Shown here: piece by piece, positions 1-13,439 of the stretch
Numbering within the stretch: the stretch's first letter is position 1
Layout: each line of letters starts with the position of its first letter
Origin: Ephemerocybe angulata
Lineage: Eukaryota > Basidiomycota > Agaricomycetes > Agaricales > Psathyrellaceae
DNA length: 64,000 nucleotides
Assembly (NCBI GenBank): GCA_013368325.1
Contig: JAACJK010000169.1
Span: forward strand, 434,001-498,000
Direction: 5' to 3'
Program-made: the position numbers and the translations under genes
Notes under the pieces: model-generated
Databases searched by the model: none
Told to the model about the DNA's origin: nothing
What the model saw: the letters and a program-made list of their open reading frames with translations, nothing else

Positions 1-1159
1 GAGCCTTGGGAGATGACCATGCAGAGGGCTGGATGCTTAGGTCGGCTGTAATTCGACAGAACTTGGATCCACAGCCCTTGTTTCTATGCTGCCCCTCGGC
101 AAGCCGCAAGATGTTGTGAGTTGGAGCGGAATGTCCCCGTGGGGATCTTGTGACACTCTTGAGGCATCGTCAATGAAGCTCAAAATTCTGCAACACTGTC
201 TATGGAGTCCAAGTGTAAACTCCACTAATATTTAGATATTCAAGGCACTCCGCAGACCGTTTAATAGAAGGATGCTTCTTGTCGTGGAAACAGACGTTAA
301 CTGATTCGAAAAATGAAGAGCAGTGGCATGAAGGCATATGAGACTTATGCGCAGATTACTCTCCTGCGGTTGGAATGCAATATCGTTGGCTGGCGCAAGG
401 CTGGCATGGTAGGTTTGATTAAGTTTGATATCAGGGTGTGTGTGTATTCTGAGGTCGAAAGGGGCCATTACTCCCGGGGTGATTATGAGGGAACTCTCCA
501 ACCACCTCAGCCCGGAACCGGCCCAGGGTTAGTACATACGTGATGCCAATCCAGGCCAATCCGTCCTCGGGGCTGAGAGTCGCACGCCTAGCCGACGATC
601 GTTTTAAAGCCACCGCCTGTCAAGTCCTAGACGAAACTTGAGAGAATAAAATTGAGAGTCAGGACTGTGTGGATCGGCCTTTCAGACCCCATTCTCTGCC
701 TTAACGTAGCACATGAGCTGAATTTAGCTGAGGTAAGAAGTGACCCCGACTTCAACTTCATATTGGCTTGGCCAAGGAATATAATGCATAAATCAATACA
801 CGATAGAACGACCCTGTGGTTATGGCGGGAGCAAATGCTGACCCACGGACGTCGGACTTATGTGATCGGTTGATTGGGTTGGTTAACGACGCAGGTCCCT
901 TACATAAAGGAACGGTAGCTCTGTGGGGGCTTACAAAGCTGTATATTATGCTCCTGGGGCTTCGCGACAAAGTAGCATCGTTTACTTGGAGACAACATTA
1001 CCACGTAAGTATCATGTGCAATGGCCTTTGGGACGTTGCGCAATGACCTCTGCGCTCAAAATCTTGCTTCAACTCCAAAACCGAGTTGAACGACGATCAA
1101 ACCGCGGCATCTTTGTGCAGTCAAATGATCGTCGGCCACTGACTCAGGGACTAAATGAT

Positions 1160-1203
1160 GAGTTTCTGGCTCAGCCGAGTCCTGAAGGCTGAGCCAGAAA
1201 CTC
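1160..1203. repeat. perfect 17 bp inverted repeat (hairpin)
   Basis: Arms at 1160-1176 and 1187-1203 are exact reverse complements (GAGTTTCTGGCTCAGCC and its complement) around a 10 nt loop. No gene lies within 1 kb, so a terminator role is not supported. It may be the end of an old mobile element. Confidence 0.85.
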
Positions 1204-1244
1204 CGGGTACGACGAACCGATCGCAAAGGGCATCATAAAATCAC

Positions 1245-1763
1245 GGGTGTTGCCGTTAGGGCGCTATCCAATTTGCCGTGATTTTATATGCATCGTATTT
1301 TCGACGGCAAACTGGATAATATTGCTGTATTTATATCCTACGGGGCTTCAATGGGCTCTCAATGGACTCTAAAGTGCTAATTACGTAATGGACTCCTGCT
1401 GGCGAGAAGCCATGTTTCGGGAGCCTGAAGGTGGGCGCCTAATGCCCTCATCTCAAGTTTAACTTACCTTTGGGGTACAGCAGGCAGTTAGGAGACAGCA
1501 CCAGGTGTATAAGAAATGTCTCTAACATACCCTCTGTCTAATGTTCCCTTTTTTCTTTAGTGTGGTTAAGCTTGCCGTTGGCGTTTGATATTATGTTCTC
1601 CTTCGCATTAATTAATAATATTGAGACTTGTATGTCCATCGTGCGTTTTAATTGCCGTAGAATATATATTCAGCAGTAGTATTCGGTTATGATACGGGTC
1701 AGATGTAGTGAAGCGCCGCAGAATATAGATACAGCATTGGATAGCGCCCTAACGGCAACACCC
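1245..1763. mobile_element. possible MITE-like element with 28 bp inverted repeats
   Basis: Positions 1245-1272 and 1736-1763 are exact reverse complements (start GGGTGTTGCCGTTAGGGCGC). Similarity weakens outward but both sides carry a GCATCATA-like block, so the true ends may lie a few bases further out. The 463 bp interior has no coding frame. No clear target site duplication was found, so a DNA-transposon derivative is inference from the inverted ends. Confidence 0.5.
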
Positions 1764-2185
1764 ATAAATCTATGATGCGCATTCCCGGGCACTAGTGCAT
1801 CGGTATCAATGGAAGTAGAATGAGTAATGAATAGGAGCGAGTCAAATGGTATTCTAGATCCATAGAGAGGCCGCAGAACGCACAGGACCTCTGAATTTCC
1901 TCCTGAATTTCCCCCTTCAGAGGCCGGATAGGGATCCCAAGCTCCACTTCTGGAAATTTCTTGAAACACTCACTAACCATTGCCTTGATGACAGGGGAGT
2001 GACTATCATATGGCTTTGGATAGCTCGGGCTCAGTCTTGAAGTCGCGAGAGGGAGGGAGGATTCCAAATACCGAACTGAGATTTATTGTGTTCGTGGGGT
2101 CTAGAATGTACTGGTGAATGACGCTAGGTGTGAATAATATCAGCCCTGGGACACTTCGCTTTAGCGGTAAGAGGAACAAGAAACC

Positions 2186-2193
2186 TATATAAA
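2186..2193 (+). promoter_or_regulatory. TATA box of the 2270 gene
   Basis: TATATAAA lies 77-84 bp upstream of the ATG at 2270, in the position usual for fungal secreted-protein genes of this size. Confidence 0.6.
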
Positions 2194-2269
2194 CGGCCCA
2201 CAATCTGAAGGAAAGACTATCCAACAAACACCCACTCCACTCATTAAATCCCTCCTGAATAAACTCGAA

Positions 2270-2760
2270 ATGCGTTTCTCTATCCTATCCCTGCTCCCCA
2301 TTGCTCTCGCTCTTGCCTCGTTCACCAATGCCCATGTAGACAGAGACGTACGTCCACTATCTTTACCTTGCATGACTCCGCTCTCAAGCCTCCCCATGCA
2401 GCATTCCCTCTCGGCCAGGGAGTACCTCGATGAACTGAGCGTAGTAGCGTCCCTCGAGCGCCGCGAGCTCCTGGAGGATCTCACCACCCGAGAGCTCATC
2501 GACGAGCTCTCCGATCGCCTGGAGCGCCGAGAACAGCTCTTCAAGTGCCCCTACACCAACGTTGGGTGTACCAAGGTCTTCAACACATGGCAATTGGTGC
2601 GACTCTAATCCCTCTTCTGTTAGCGCAGCTCACTGACTTATAATAGATGGAAGCCCACGTTCAGTACCATTTCAATGAGGGGCACCCCCGCCCTGAGCGC
2701 GCTCGCACCCCGAGTCCTCCTCCGGCTCCTCGTAAGGCAGCTAAGGCTGGCAGGCGTTAA
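2270..2760 (+). CDS. small secreted protein with C2H2-like motif
   Basis: Three exons are read: 2270-2347, 2402-2596 and 2647-2760, giving 128 residues. The first intron (54 nt, GTACGT...GCAG) does not break the frame, so an unspliced reading is possible; the second (50 nt, GTGCGA...ATAG) must be removed. Residues 1-21 form a signal peptide ending SFTNA. Residues 30-70 are a charged, probably helical stretch rich in RREL and DEL repeats. Cys75, Cys82, His95 and His99 form C-x6-C-x12-H-x3-H, like a zinc finger with a stretched Cys spacing, and the second intron lies inside the finger. The tail is rich in Pro, Lys and Arg. A zinc-finger-like motif behind a signal peptide suggests a secreted effector-type protein; the target is unknown. 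Confidence 0.75.
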
Positions 2761-4400
2761 GGCCCCGATGTCGAAAGTCCCACAGCCGTCCAATTACCCC
2801 AGTCTTACGTATCCCAGTCCTATATTATTTTCGCCATCATTCGTCTTGAGCTTTCCCTTGGATGATGTGACAGTTTATTTATGCCAGTTGTCTACGGTGT
2901 GTCCACGTCGGGAATATACCTTATTTATCTTTCCCAGCGAGTTATATTTCGTCGAGCGCTGGGGTCATAACTCAATCCGTGGCATGCATATGAGGACAGC
3001 GACTATGTGATAGAGAATTTCCAGCGAAACTGGCCTTCATACACCATCTTCTCCTGGCTGACACCATACTGCCCTGCACTCGTGAGTTATTGATTATTCT
3101 GTACGTTACGCCAATCTACTCTTTGTCACGCATTAGGTGTGAGCTTGTGACTGAGCGCGACTCGATAACGACAGCTTCGGGCCCAATCAGAATACAATTC
3201 AGTTGACCTTGGCAACTCCAATACCAGTGAAAGGATCGTGGCCGCGCTACGCGCGAATCTCTCTACTGCGTCGGCGCCTCAGACGAGGCGCCTATCCATA
3301 TCCGTCTGCGTTCCGTCGGGATTTCGGATTTCCGGATCTTCTATCTAGCAGCTCACTTTCGATTCGATTCCTTAGTTACTTTCTTCGTCCCGATTCACCC
3401 TCAGTTGCACATCAATTCATTTTATTCGACCCTCAACTATACAGCAAGCTACGTGAGTGATCGAGGACGGAGGTCCGAGCCCCCTCGTGCCCAGACGCAT
3501 CGTCGTCTCTTCACCAGTTTAATATACCTTGTAGCACCCAGATAGTAGGGTAAGCGGAATTGTCTCCGTCGTAAGGAGCGCTTAACTCGCTAAATTGCAA
3601 GTCCGATCATTCTGAATATCCAGTACGATTTTCCAGACACACGCGCATAGTACCAAATGGTTTATGAATTAAACGGAAGGCAAGGGATGAACTGGCGATG
3701 AGAACGAGACGGCATCATTTGGGCGCTTAAGGATCACAGATCACACCACGGCAATCTCTAAAACCATATCTCCCAACCAGATAGATAGCATAGATAGCAC
3801 CCACTCGCTACACTCATCTTCATCGCATACTCGGAACGTCAATGGGAATTCGCGAAGGTCGTCGCAAGGTTGTCGTGCCAAGTCGTTTTTATAGGCGCCT
3901 AGCCGTTCAGCGATCAAATTGGAGAATCGGAATAGCCGCTCGAAGTTACTGCGATACGGCTGATGTCCCTCGATCCCAAAGTCGTTCTCTGCGTAGACCA
4001 AGCGCAGATCCACTACTTAGTCGCGATCTAAGTAGGAAGAATGCACGTACGAGCACAAAGGTGTAGCATGGTGATCAACGCTCTACGCCCAAACCATCCT
4101 GCTTCTCGCGCTGGAGCCGTTAAACACGCGTGGAGGACTTACGAGGCGAATGTTGTGATAGACAAGTCTTCAATGCGCTGCCCCCAGAACGTGAGTGAGA
4201 GCGGGAACGATGCAAGCCGGCGCGCAAGCGCAAGACGTCGGTCGGCAATGTGATTTTGGAGATACGACAATATGTGCGAGTTGCAAGCTAGCGGAGACTC
4301 GATGGAGTCCAAGCTGATCGAAGGGGCGAAGCATAGAAGAGAGGATATCCCATCACTGTCGACGGTCGACAGCTGCAGCCAGCCAGCCTCGTTGGGGAAC
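2761..4400. other. no recognisable gene
   Basis: Open frames at 3203-3460 (+) and 3741-4013 (-) have no recognisable domain, signal peptide or splice partner. A TGGGCGCTTAA word lies at 3720-3730, one of a dispersed set in the window. Confidence 0.5.
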
Positions 4401-6000
4401 GCGTCCGGTCATGAGAACAACACCCTAGACGGTAAGACGCGGTGAACGACGGCTAGGAGTATCGTCGCCTTGAGTCCAACGTTTCGCACAGAGGATTGAC
4501 AGGCTGAGAGAAGAAGACGAAGACGAGCCATGTCATTAGAACTAGCGCAGAGGCTGAGCAGAGACATCGCCGACGCGCGCGCAGAACGTCCTGGGTCGAA
4601 ATGCGGGAGAGATTCGGCGAGAGCAGAGGTACACGACAGGTGCATCTAGAAGAGTGGGCGTGCTGGACGGTACGGTAGGCAAGGTATCGCGAATCAACCG
4701 GGACGGAAGTGGGAGAACGGACTCAATGCGGGACACTGAAAGGGACGATTTACAGTCCGGTCGATCGCCGGAGATGAGGACGGGAAGTGGTGCCGAGCCG
4801 AGTGCTACTCATGGTGCTCACACCCAAAGCCAAAGCAGAACGACGAATCCAAACAAAAAGGAAGAAAATGACAGAAGAAGGGCAGAGAGAAGCGACAGCA
4901 AGCAGTTCAGCGCCCTCCAAAGTGCGGACGTCCAGGATACGGTGGACATTGTGCGGCCAAGACGACAGACGCAGGTGTCGGGTGGTTCGTAGGCGGGCTC
5001 GGCGCGACTGCTCCGGGATGCGGGTGACAGCGGGTGATACGGGCGATTGCGCGCAAGACGCCCAAGAGAGTCGGAACCGACAGAGACAACAGACAGAGGC
5101 TTCAAGTGGTGGTAGTCAAGGACGCGGCGCGACGCCTTCAGGGCATGAGGGCGACGAGCGCGATCGAGCGCCGACGAGAGTCGGAGGAGCACCGGACGGA
5201 GGTAGTGGCGGTAGAGGCGGAGGGATGCGATGGTGTGCTGGATATGAGGCAGAATGAAGGAGCGAAGGAGAGAAGTATGGGAGGAGAGAAGTATGGGTTG
5301 CGTCGCCTTCGATTCATAGGGATGATTTGGAGGCCGAGAGACTTACACGAAGACGAGCGCAGACGTTCGAACCTGCGCATTGATTGAGTCTAACCAGGAG
5401 GAAGGGTGCGTGAGAGCGGTGATACACACTGCGTGCATCTAGAAGCATATTCGTGCTAGATGGTGGAGTAGGCAAGATGTCGATGCGAAGCAGACGCGAC
5501 GAGAGTAAGCCGAGAGAGTGGACTCGATACGAGATGGTGGAAGCGATTATAACAGTCAGGACGATCGATCGGCGGAGGGGAGGATGTCGCCGCGAGGAAG
5601 CGACGGTGCACGGAGGAGGATCCATGGAAAGAAAAGAGTCGGCGGAGAAGTGGGTACCGCCGAGTGCTACTCACGGTGCCATCGTCCAAAAGTTAAGCGA
5701 AGAGACAAAGAAAGTGCGTATGGGCATACGACGCCGGATTCGAAGGAAGCGGGAAGAGGGTGACAGAAGAAGGACGGACGTACAGATACAGATACAGCAT
5801 AAGCGAAACGAAGAACAAGCGGGTATGTGAAGCAGCCGCGACGGGCGTGAGCCGAGAGAGTGGACTCGACGCAAGATGAAATCGACGATGACAGTCGGGA
5901 CGATCGGCGGGGAAGGACGTCGTCGGGGAGAAGCGAAAATGACAGAAAAAAGCACGTACAGATACAACATAGATAATACAGATACCACATCCTCCACATC
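4400..6000. repeat. degenerate tandem repeat downstream of the TS remnant (left copy)
   Basis: Purine-rich DNA in which a block of roughly 800 bp recurs, for example from about 4640, 5430 and 5840. Shared landmarks are 'GCATCTAGAAG', 'GTAGGCAAG', 'GACTCGATGCGGGAC'-type strings and 'CCGAGTGCTACTCA'. The same block is at 11046-11822, again just downstream of thymidylate synthase. Several long open frames run through on both strands, but they are not conserved between copies and are taken as by-products of the GAG-rich composition. Confidence 0.7.
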
Positions 6001-6004
6001 CTCC

Positions 6005-6349
6005 CTACACGCTCATCTTCATAGCGATACTCGGATGCGGCTCATACCCCTCGACCCCAAAGTCCGCATACTCAAAGTCCTCAATACCCTTCCTCCCCAC
6101 ATCCTCTCTCCTCCACACAAGCTTCGGGAACGGCCTCGGCTCCCTCTTCAGCTGCTCCTCCAACGCATCGACATGATCCTTGTAGACATGGGCGTCCCCC
6201 AGCTGGATGATAAGCTCATGCGCGTCCGTATCGGTGACTCGTGCAATCATATGGGTGAGGAGGGCGTAGGAAGCGATGTTGAAGGGGATGCCGAGCCCGC
6301 GGTCGGCGGAGAGCTGGTACATGAGGCAGGAGAGTTTGGGTTTGGTCAC
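6005..6349 (-). pseudogene. thymidylate synthase C-terminal remnant
   Basis: The last-exon part of thymidylate synthase is present and almost identical to the complete locus at 11826-13395: it includes the nucleotide-binding stretch [20 protein letters not shown], the DAHVYKDHV segment and the C-terminal MKMSV. The sequence upstream of [11 protein letters not shown], including the catalytic Cys (ALPPCHM), is gone. Just after the break the flank resumes with DNA that in the other copy lies beyond the start codon, so about 1.1 kb was deleted. No start codon or promoter is left. Confidence 0.9.
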
Positions 6350-6364
6350 TGGTGACTGGTGCCT

Positions 6365-6950
6365 CGGGAAGGCGCGTTAGGTCACGGCACGGGGTGTCAC
6401 GCTTTGAGGCTCCGCTTGAACGGAGGCGGGCTTCGCGATCCGGCTTTCCGTCCTTCACCCAGACGTCGCCGCAGCGGCATTGGCATCCTCGAGAGTCTCT
6501 CCTTTGGCGAATCGACCGCACGAATTACCCTTGTGTCCTTCCCTGCTGCCGCTTTCCTCTACCATCTTGCCTGACCCTTGTCTACGGAGTGTACCTGGTG
6601 CTATGATTTTAGCAGTTTGACTGTGTCGCCGCAGACTGCGACGCTCCTCCCATCGGCGGGTCCCGAATAGGTTTGTCCATGTCGATCGAACCCACCTGCC
6701 GCCGCGCCTGCTAACATGACCTGCTCGCATCAATCCCGCTTCGACGTTGCTCTGTCTGCACCCATCCGAACATCTCAGAGCCTCCTCCTGTCGACGAGTG
6801 GGTGCCCTCGTCCTCCTTGATGCATCCTCTCAGCCGAGGCACCTTCTTATTACACAGTGCAACCGTCATCTCCCTTAGTCTTCCCCATTCCGCCATGCGA
6901 GCCCGCCGCCTCCTCCCCACCCCCACTACCGTGGCCACCCCTGTGAAACG
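6365..6950. repeat. flank of TS block, left copy
   Basis: From about 6370 (CGCGTTAGGTCACGGCACGG) to about 6950 the sequence matches, with gaps, the DNA at 13440-14710 that lies upstream of the full-length thymidylate synthase. The best-kept parts are 6370-6460 against 13441-13520 and 6845-6940 against 14615-14700. No coding function is recognised in either copy. Confidence 0.75.
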
Positions 6951-7680
6951 CTTTTTGGTTAATCAGCTCTTCTGCATAGTGTGTCACTCGCTCTGCTCTA
7001 CTCGACTTCACCCTACGTTTCAAATAAGACTAGGCTGTGAATGGTGTACGTTCTGCCGTATTCCTTGTTTGGCTAGGGAGAGCTGGAGGATGTATGGATG
7101 GAGCGCCGGCGCTCGTTCATTCACCCTCCGGTTTGTCTGGTGTGTGTGTGTGTTGGCGAGCCTTTACATTGTCGATCTATGCCTGCAGTGCAATGCAAGC
7201 ACAGCTTTCCAGAGCATTTCATGAGAATAGAGATATGGCATTGCCTCCTAGCTATCAAATGTGCTGTGCGCGACGCCGCTTCTTGATTCATAACTTAATA
7301 TACCGGGTTGATGGGAATTAATTACCATAGGGTTGGAGCGCACCAGGTGCGTATTAGTTCACGTCCCCGGAACTCGTCCTATAGATAACACATGGGTGAA
7401 AAGGAGGAGTGTGAGGTAGTAAAACTGAGGCCAAACAGACAACATGATCTGGGGATTTTTGGGGGATTTTGTGATTGGATAGAAGCTATCCTCGTTTTTC
7501 CATTCACTCGATCATGAGCTGTTTGCGCCATTAACCTGCGGAACTGCTGTGCAGCGTCATATCCTGCCCCACGAACGTGTGAGGGACCTATCCTTAGTAT
7601 ATAGTCCGGCGCATTGCTGTACGACCCACTACATCCCAACCAGCTTCCCTTTACTCAAACTTATACCTCAACAACCATCA
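6951..7680. other. no recognisable gene
   Basis: No domain or splice pattern seen. The end of this stretch may contain the promoter and the missing 5' exon of the TPR-CHAT gene. Confidence 0.45.
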
Positions 7681-7852
7681 AGCAAAGCTGATAATGGGGC
7701 AGATGTATGCTTACATATTACGTTCAAGATAGAGGGACTGACCAGTGTCAACAGTACCTCAATTGTGACCAACTATGCAAGGTGAGATGCGGCCGGGTGC
7801 TGATACCAAGTGGCCGTGATGATCCTGACGCAGTCTCTGAAGTTGGATCCTC

Positions 7853-10800
7853 TTGATAGTCCTCCTAGTGGATGGAATAGTTTCCACTCTCGTCCCCGCC
7901 CTGGAAATCTACGCGGCCGCGGCGTATCAGCACTTCCAACAGACCGGCGACATTTTCGCCATTTCTGCAGCTATTACAGCGCTTAGAATAGCGGTGAAGC
8001 TCAGGTCTCGGCACCACAAAGATCTTCCTTTGCTGCTCAGTGTCTTAGGTGGCTTCCATCTGGAGCGCTTCAGAAAGACTGGTCGCCTCTCTGACATCGA
8101 CGAAGGCATATCATTACAGCTAAAGGCGGTGACCCTCACTCCCCATTCTCATCCAAACCTCCCCTCTATGCTCAGCAACCTTGGAAACTTACTTTTTTCT
8201 CGCTTCAAACGGATTGGGGAACCCTCATATGCTGATGTAGCGATTGAAGCGCACCAAAAGGCGGTAGAGCTGACTCCTGACGGTGCTGCTGTCTTACCCG
8301 AGCTACTCAATAATTTAGGGGTCGCATTCCGGTGCCGCTTCGAGCGCAGCGGTGAGCTGGCGGACATCGCTGAAGCGATCTCAGCGCAACAGAAAGCGGT
8401 GAAGCTGATACCTCAGGACCATACCAACCTACCATTCCTACTTGGCAACCTTGGAAATTCGTTCGACTCCCGATTTGAACGGACTGGTGATCTTTCAGAT
8501 ATCGCCGAGGCAATATCAGTCCAGCAGAAAGCGGTCGAGTTGGCACCTCAAGGTCACGCTCATATCCCTACCCTCCTCGGTAACCTTGGAACATGCTACC
8601 TATCTCGCTTTGAGCGAACGGGTGAGATTCAAGACATCGTCGAAGCCATATCTGCGCAGAAGAAGGCGGTGGAGCTCACACCTCCAGGTGATGCTGGCCT
8701 GCCTGAGCGGCTGAATAACCTTGGTATCTCTCTTACGTGTCGTTATGAGCGCACCGGTGAACTTCCGAACATCGCTGAGGCCATCTCTACCCACCGAGAA
8801 GGGGTCGACCTCACGTCTGAGGACGATGCTGGCCTTCCTGTCCGTCTCAGTAACCTCGGAAAGTCATTGCGCCGTCGCTTCGAGCAAACGTTCGACCCTT
8901 CAGATCTTGCGGACGCCATAGCAGTGCAGCAGAAAGCTGTGACCCTCACCCCTCTGGGCCATGCAGATCGCTCTCTCATGCTCCACGACCTTGGAAAAAT
9001 ATTCCACTGCAGATTCGTGTTGCACGGGGAGAGCAGCGACTTGGACGAAAGCATATCCTCACACAAGGCCGCAGCAATCTCCAGCTCCGGCTCTCCGCGG
9101 GTGAGACTGGAGGCAGCAAAAACGTGGGCCGATTTGGCAACTCAACACAATCACTATTCATCAGCGATTGTGCCCGCTTTCGACACCGCCATAGGTCTAT
9201 TAGCAGAGATCGCAGGCCTGGAGCAAACAGTGCAGGGTCGGTATACCCAGCTAGAGACTAGTTCTGGCCTAGCGACCATGGCGGCTGCCGCTGCATGCGC
9301 ACTCGGTAGGACGGATAAGGCGGTGGAGTGGCTCGAGCAGGGCCGATGCTTGGTTTGGACCCAATTGAGCGATCTCCGTACGCCTATCAACAATTTGCAA
9401 GCCCACGACAGCGTGCTTGCACAGAGAGTAGCGGACATATCAAAGCAACTGGAGATGATGGCGTCTTCTCGGGGCACAAGTCACATCGACATGTCCTTCG
9501 AAGAGAAAGTCTCTCTCGAGGATGAAGCTCGTGCCCATTTGGATCTTGCGAGACAGTGGAAGGATCTCCTCGAGACAGTGAGAGCGATCCCAGAATTTGA
9601 ATCCTTTCTCGCGCCGTCGGCGTGTTCAACCCTACTGCGGCATCTCCCTGAAACCGGTCCTGTTATCGTCATCAACGTCCACGAAAGCCGGTGCGATGCG
9701 ATTGCACTCCTTTCTGGACGAGAGCCTCTTCATATTCCCTTGCCGAATTTCTCTATCGAAAAGACCAGCAAGTATAGGGCGATATTGAACTCTGCACTCC
9801 AATCCCAACACCTCCGTGTTCGGGAAGCGGACAATATTGTTGCGACATCCGGTCAGCTATCACCGGCGAGAGATATGAGGCCCGCCCCCGTTGAGGCGCA
9901 CAGATACAATCCTTCTGTGCATCTGGTGCTTCGAGGACTGTGGGAGGAAGTCGTCAAGCCTGTACTGGACGCTCTAGGAATACCGGTGAGTCTATTCTCC
10001 TTACTTATGAGTGGCGAAATAGGATATTGACTTGTTACAGAAAACAGCGGAAGGGTCTAAGAGGATAACATCAAGAGTCTGGTGGTGCCCAACGGGTCCA
10101 TTATCTTTCCTTCCTCTCCACGCGGCGGGGAAATATGGAGGACCTAACTCCGAGGCTACCTTCGACTATGTGATATCATCCTACACGCCGAGCATCAGTG
10201 CCATCACCGACAGAGTCAAAAATACTCCTTCGATTGATAACCCAATATCTGGACTGCTCTTGACGTGCCAGCCAACTGCTCCTGGCGCTTCCCCAATCCC
10301 TGGTACCACAAACGAGGTAGAATCAATCCTAAAGGGGGCTAAAAGGAGGGGTGTAAGGGCACTGATGCTTCAAGGGGATGAGATGACTGCTGTGGAATGT
10401 CTCAAGCAGATGCAGAAGTTTAGCAGCATCCATCTGGCGTGTCACGGATCTCAGAATGCATCTGAGCCACTTCGGAGTCGTTTCCTCTTCCACCAGGGAT
10501 CTCTGGAGCTCGGGGAGATCCTGAAGTCAAACCTCAAACATGCCGACCTTGCGTATCTATCGGCGTGTCAGACGGGCACTGGAGAAGAGGGGCTCCCTGA
10601 CGAAGCAGTCCACCTAGCTGCTGGGATGCTTTCTGCAGGTTATCAGCAGGTAGTTGGGACCATGTGGTCGATTCGAGACCGGCCTGCGCAGATGGTTGCC
10701 GTCAGTTTTTACGAGTTCATTTTCACGTCTCTTGAAAGATCTAGTGATACCCTTTTCAACGGAACCGACTCCGCTTACGCTCTACACCAAGCCACTCAGA

Positions 10801-10874
10801 AGTTAAGGCATAGTCTCGACGACTCAGAGTACTCGCTACTTACATGGGTTCCCTTTGTTCATTATGGTCTGTGA
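7853..10874 (+). CDS. TPR-CHAT protein (caspase/separase-like peptidase fold)
   Basis: Two exons are clear, 7853-9985 and 10041-10874, split by a 55 nt intron (GTGAGT...ACAG, phase 0). They give 988 residues counted from 7853. That position is a TTG, not an ATG, with a stop just upstream, so a 5' exon is missing; a candidate is the open stretch ending at a GTGAGA donor at 7782. About nine tetratricopeptide-like repeats of 45 residues (pattern LGNxxxxRFERTGDLSDI, then AISxQQKAVELTP) fill residues 20-430. A helical linker follows. The C-terminal CHAT domain keeps both expected catalytic residues: His846 in HLACHG and Cys887 in SACQTGTG. CHAT proteases act with TPR sensors in other systems, for example Craspase Csx29 in bacteria; this fungal protein's substrate is unknown. 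Such genes are strongly expanded in Agaricomycetes. Confidence 0.9.
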
Positions 10875-11045
10875 ACTTCTTACCTTATCCTTTAGTTTTA
10901 TCATAGCGTTACTCTTTGACCTGATCATACCTATTATCAAGAAGGTACCTGCTCGATGGTGGGCTTGAGCGGGCCGTCTTTGAGGACGCGCAAACCAACA
11001 AGCTAGAAGGGAGGTAAACTGCGAGAGAAACCCCAATGCGAGCTG
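10875..11045. other. 3' flank of the TPR-CHAT gene
   Basis: Short intergenic stretch between the CHAT stop codon and the purine-rich repeat block. No feature recognised. Confidence 0.5.
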
Positions 11046-11822
11046 GTGAAAGCGGCGATGACAGTCAGGACGACCACGGGAGTCGCCGTCGTAGCCGAGG
11101 GTGCACGGACGAGGATCCTCGAAGAGACTCGGCGGACAAAGTGGGTACCGGCGAGCTATTCAAGGCGCCCAAGTCCAAAGCCTGAGTGGGTGGACGAAGG
11201 AGCTGCGGACGTGGCTACAACCGGGACCCATGAAGAAAGAGGGAAGAGAACAGCAGAAAAGGGAAGTACAAATAGTGTGTCGTGGGACGCACCAACCCAA
11301 ACCCCTCAGCCCGTAGCGAGCCGAAGGAGGCACGTACGATCGGTATAGGCGCAATCAGCGGTTTTGAGGCTGGAAGCCGAAGACGAAGTCATTGGAGCTA
11401 GCGCAGAGAACGAGCAGAGACATCACCGACGCGCGCGCAGAACCTCCTGGGTCTAAATGCGGGAGAGCTAGGGCGAGAGCAGAGGTACACGACAGGTACG
11501 TCGAGGAGAGTAGGCGTGCTGGACCGTACAGTAGGCAAGATATCGCGAAGCAGCTGGGACGGAAGTGAAACGAGAGAGCGGACTCGATGCGGGACAGTGG
11601 ACGGTGCAGGGGGGGAGATCCTTGGAGAGAGTCGGTGGGGAAGTGGTGCCGAGCCGAGTGCTGCTCATCGTGCCATCGTCCAAAGGTGAACAGCGAAGGG
11701 ACGATTGAAGAAGGTGCGCACGGCCATATGACGCCGGACCTGAAGAACGAGGGAAGAAAGTAATAGAAGAAAGACGGACGGACGTACAGATACAACATAG
11801 ATAATATAGATACCGCCCACAC
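11046..11822. repeat. degenerate tandem repeat downstream of TS (right copy)
   Basis: Matches 4400-6000. For example, the GTAGGCAAGATATCGCGAAG region near 11530 corresponds to 4674 and 5469, and the GTGCCGAGCCGAGTGCTGCT region near 11645 corresponds to 4790. It ends directly at the stop codon of thymidylate synthase. No gene is inferred. Confidence 0.7.
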
Positions 11823-11825
11823 TCC

Positions 11826-13395
<1,570 letters not shown>

Positions 13396-13439
13396 CGTGG
13401 TTGAAGAGAGGAACGCGTTGGGTTGTGCGTGACGGAAAA

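Larger units (their letters stand above)
1..2185. other. gene-poor stretch
   Basis: No open frame here has a recognisable domain, a credible start context or a splice pattern. Short open frames occur on both strands, but their composition changes along their length as expected for non-coding DNA. The stretch holds a perfect hairpin (1160-1203) and a pair of 28 bp inverted repeats (1245-1272 and 1736-1763), listed separately. Confidence 0.55.

Noticed and set aside
4787..5257. Long Arg/Gly-rich open frames in the purine-rich repeat
   Set aside because: They follow the GAG/CGA composition of the repeat and are not conserved in the other repeat copies.
11355..11822. 155-codon minus frame after thymidylate synthase
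   Set aside because: Lies in the same repeat block; the matching left copies have different frames and stops.
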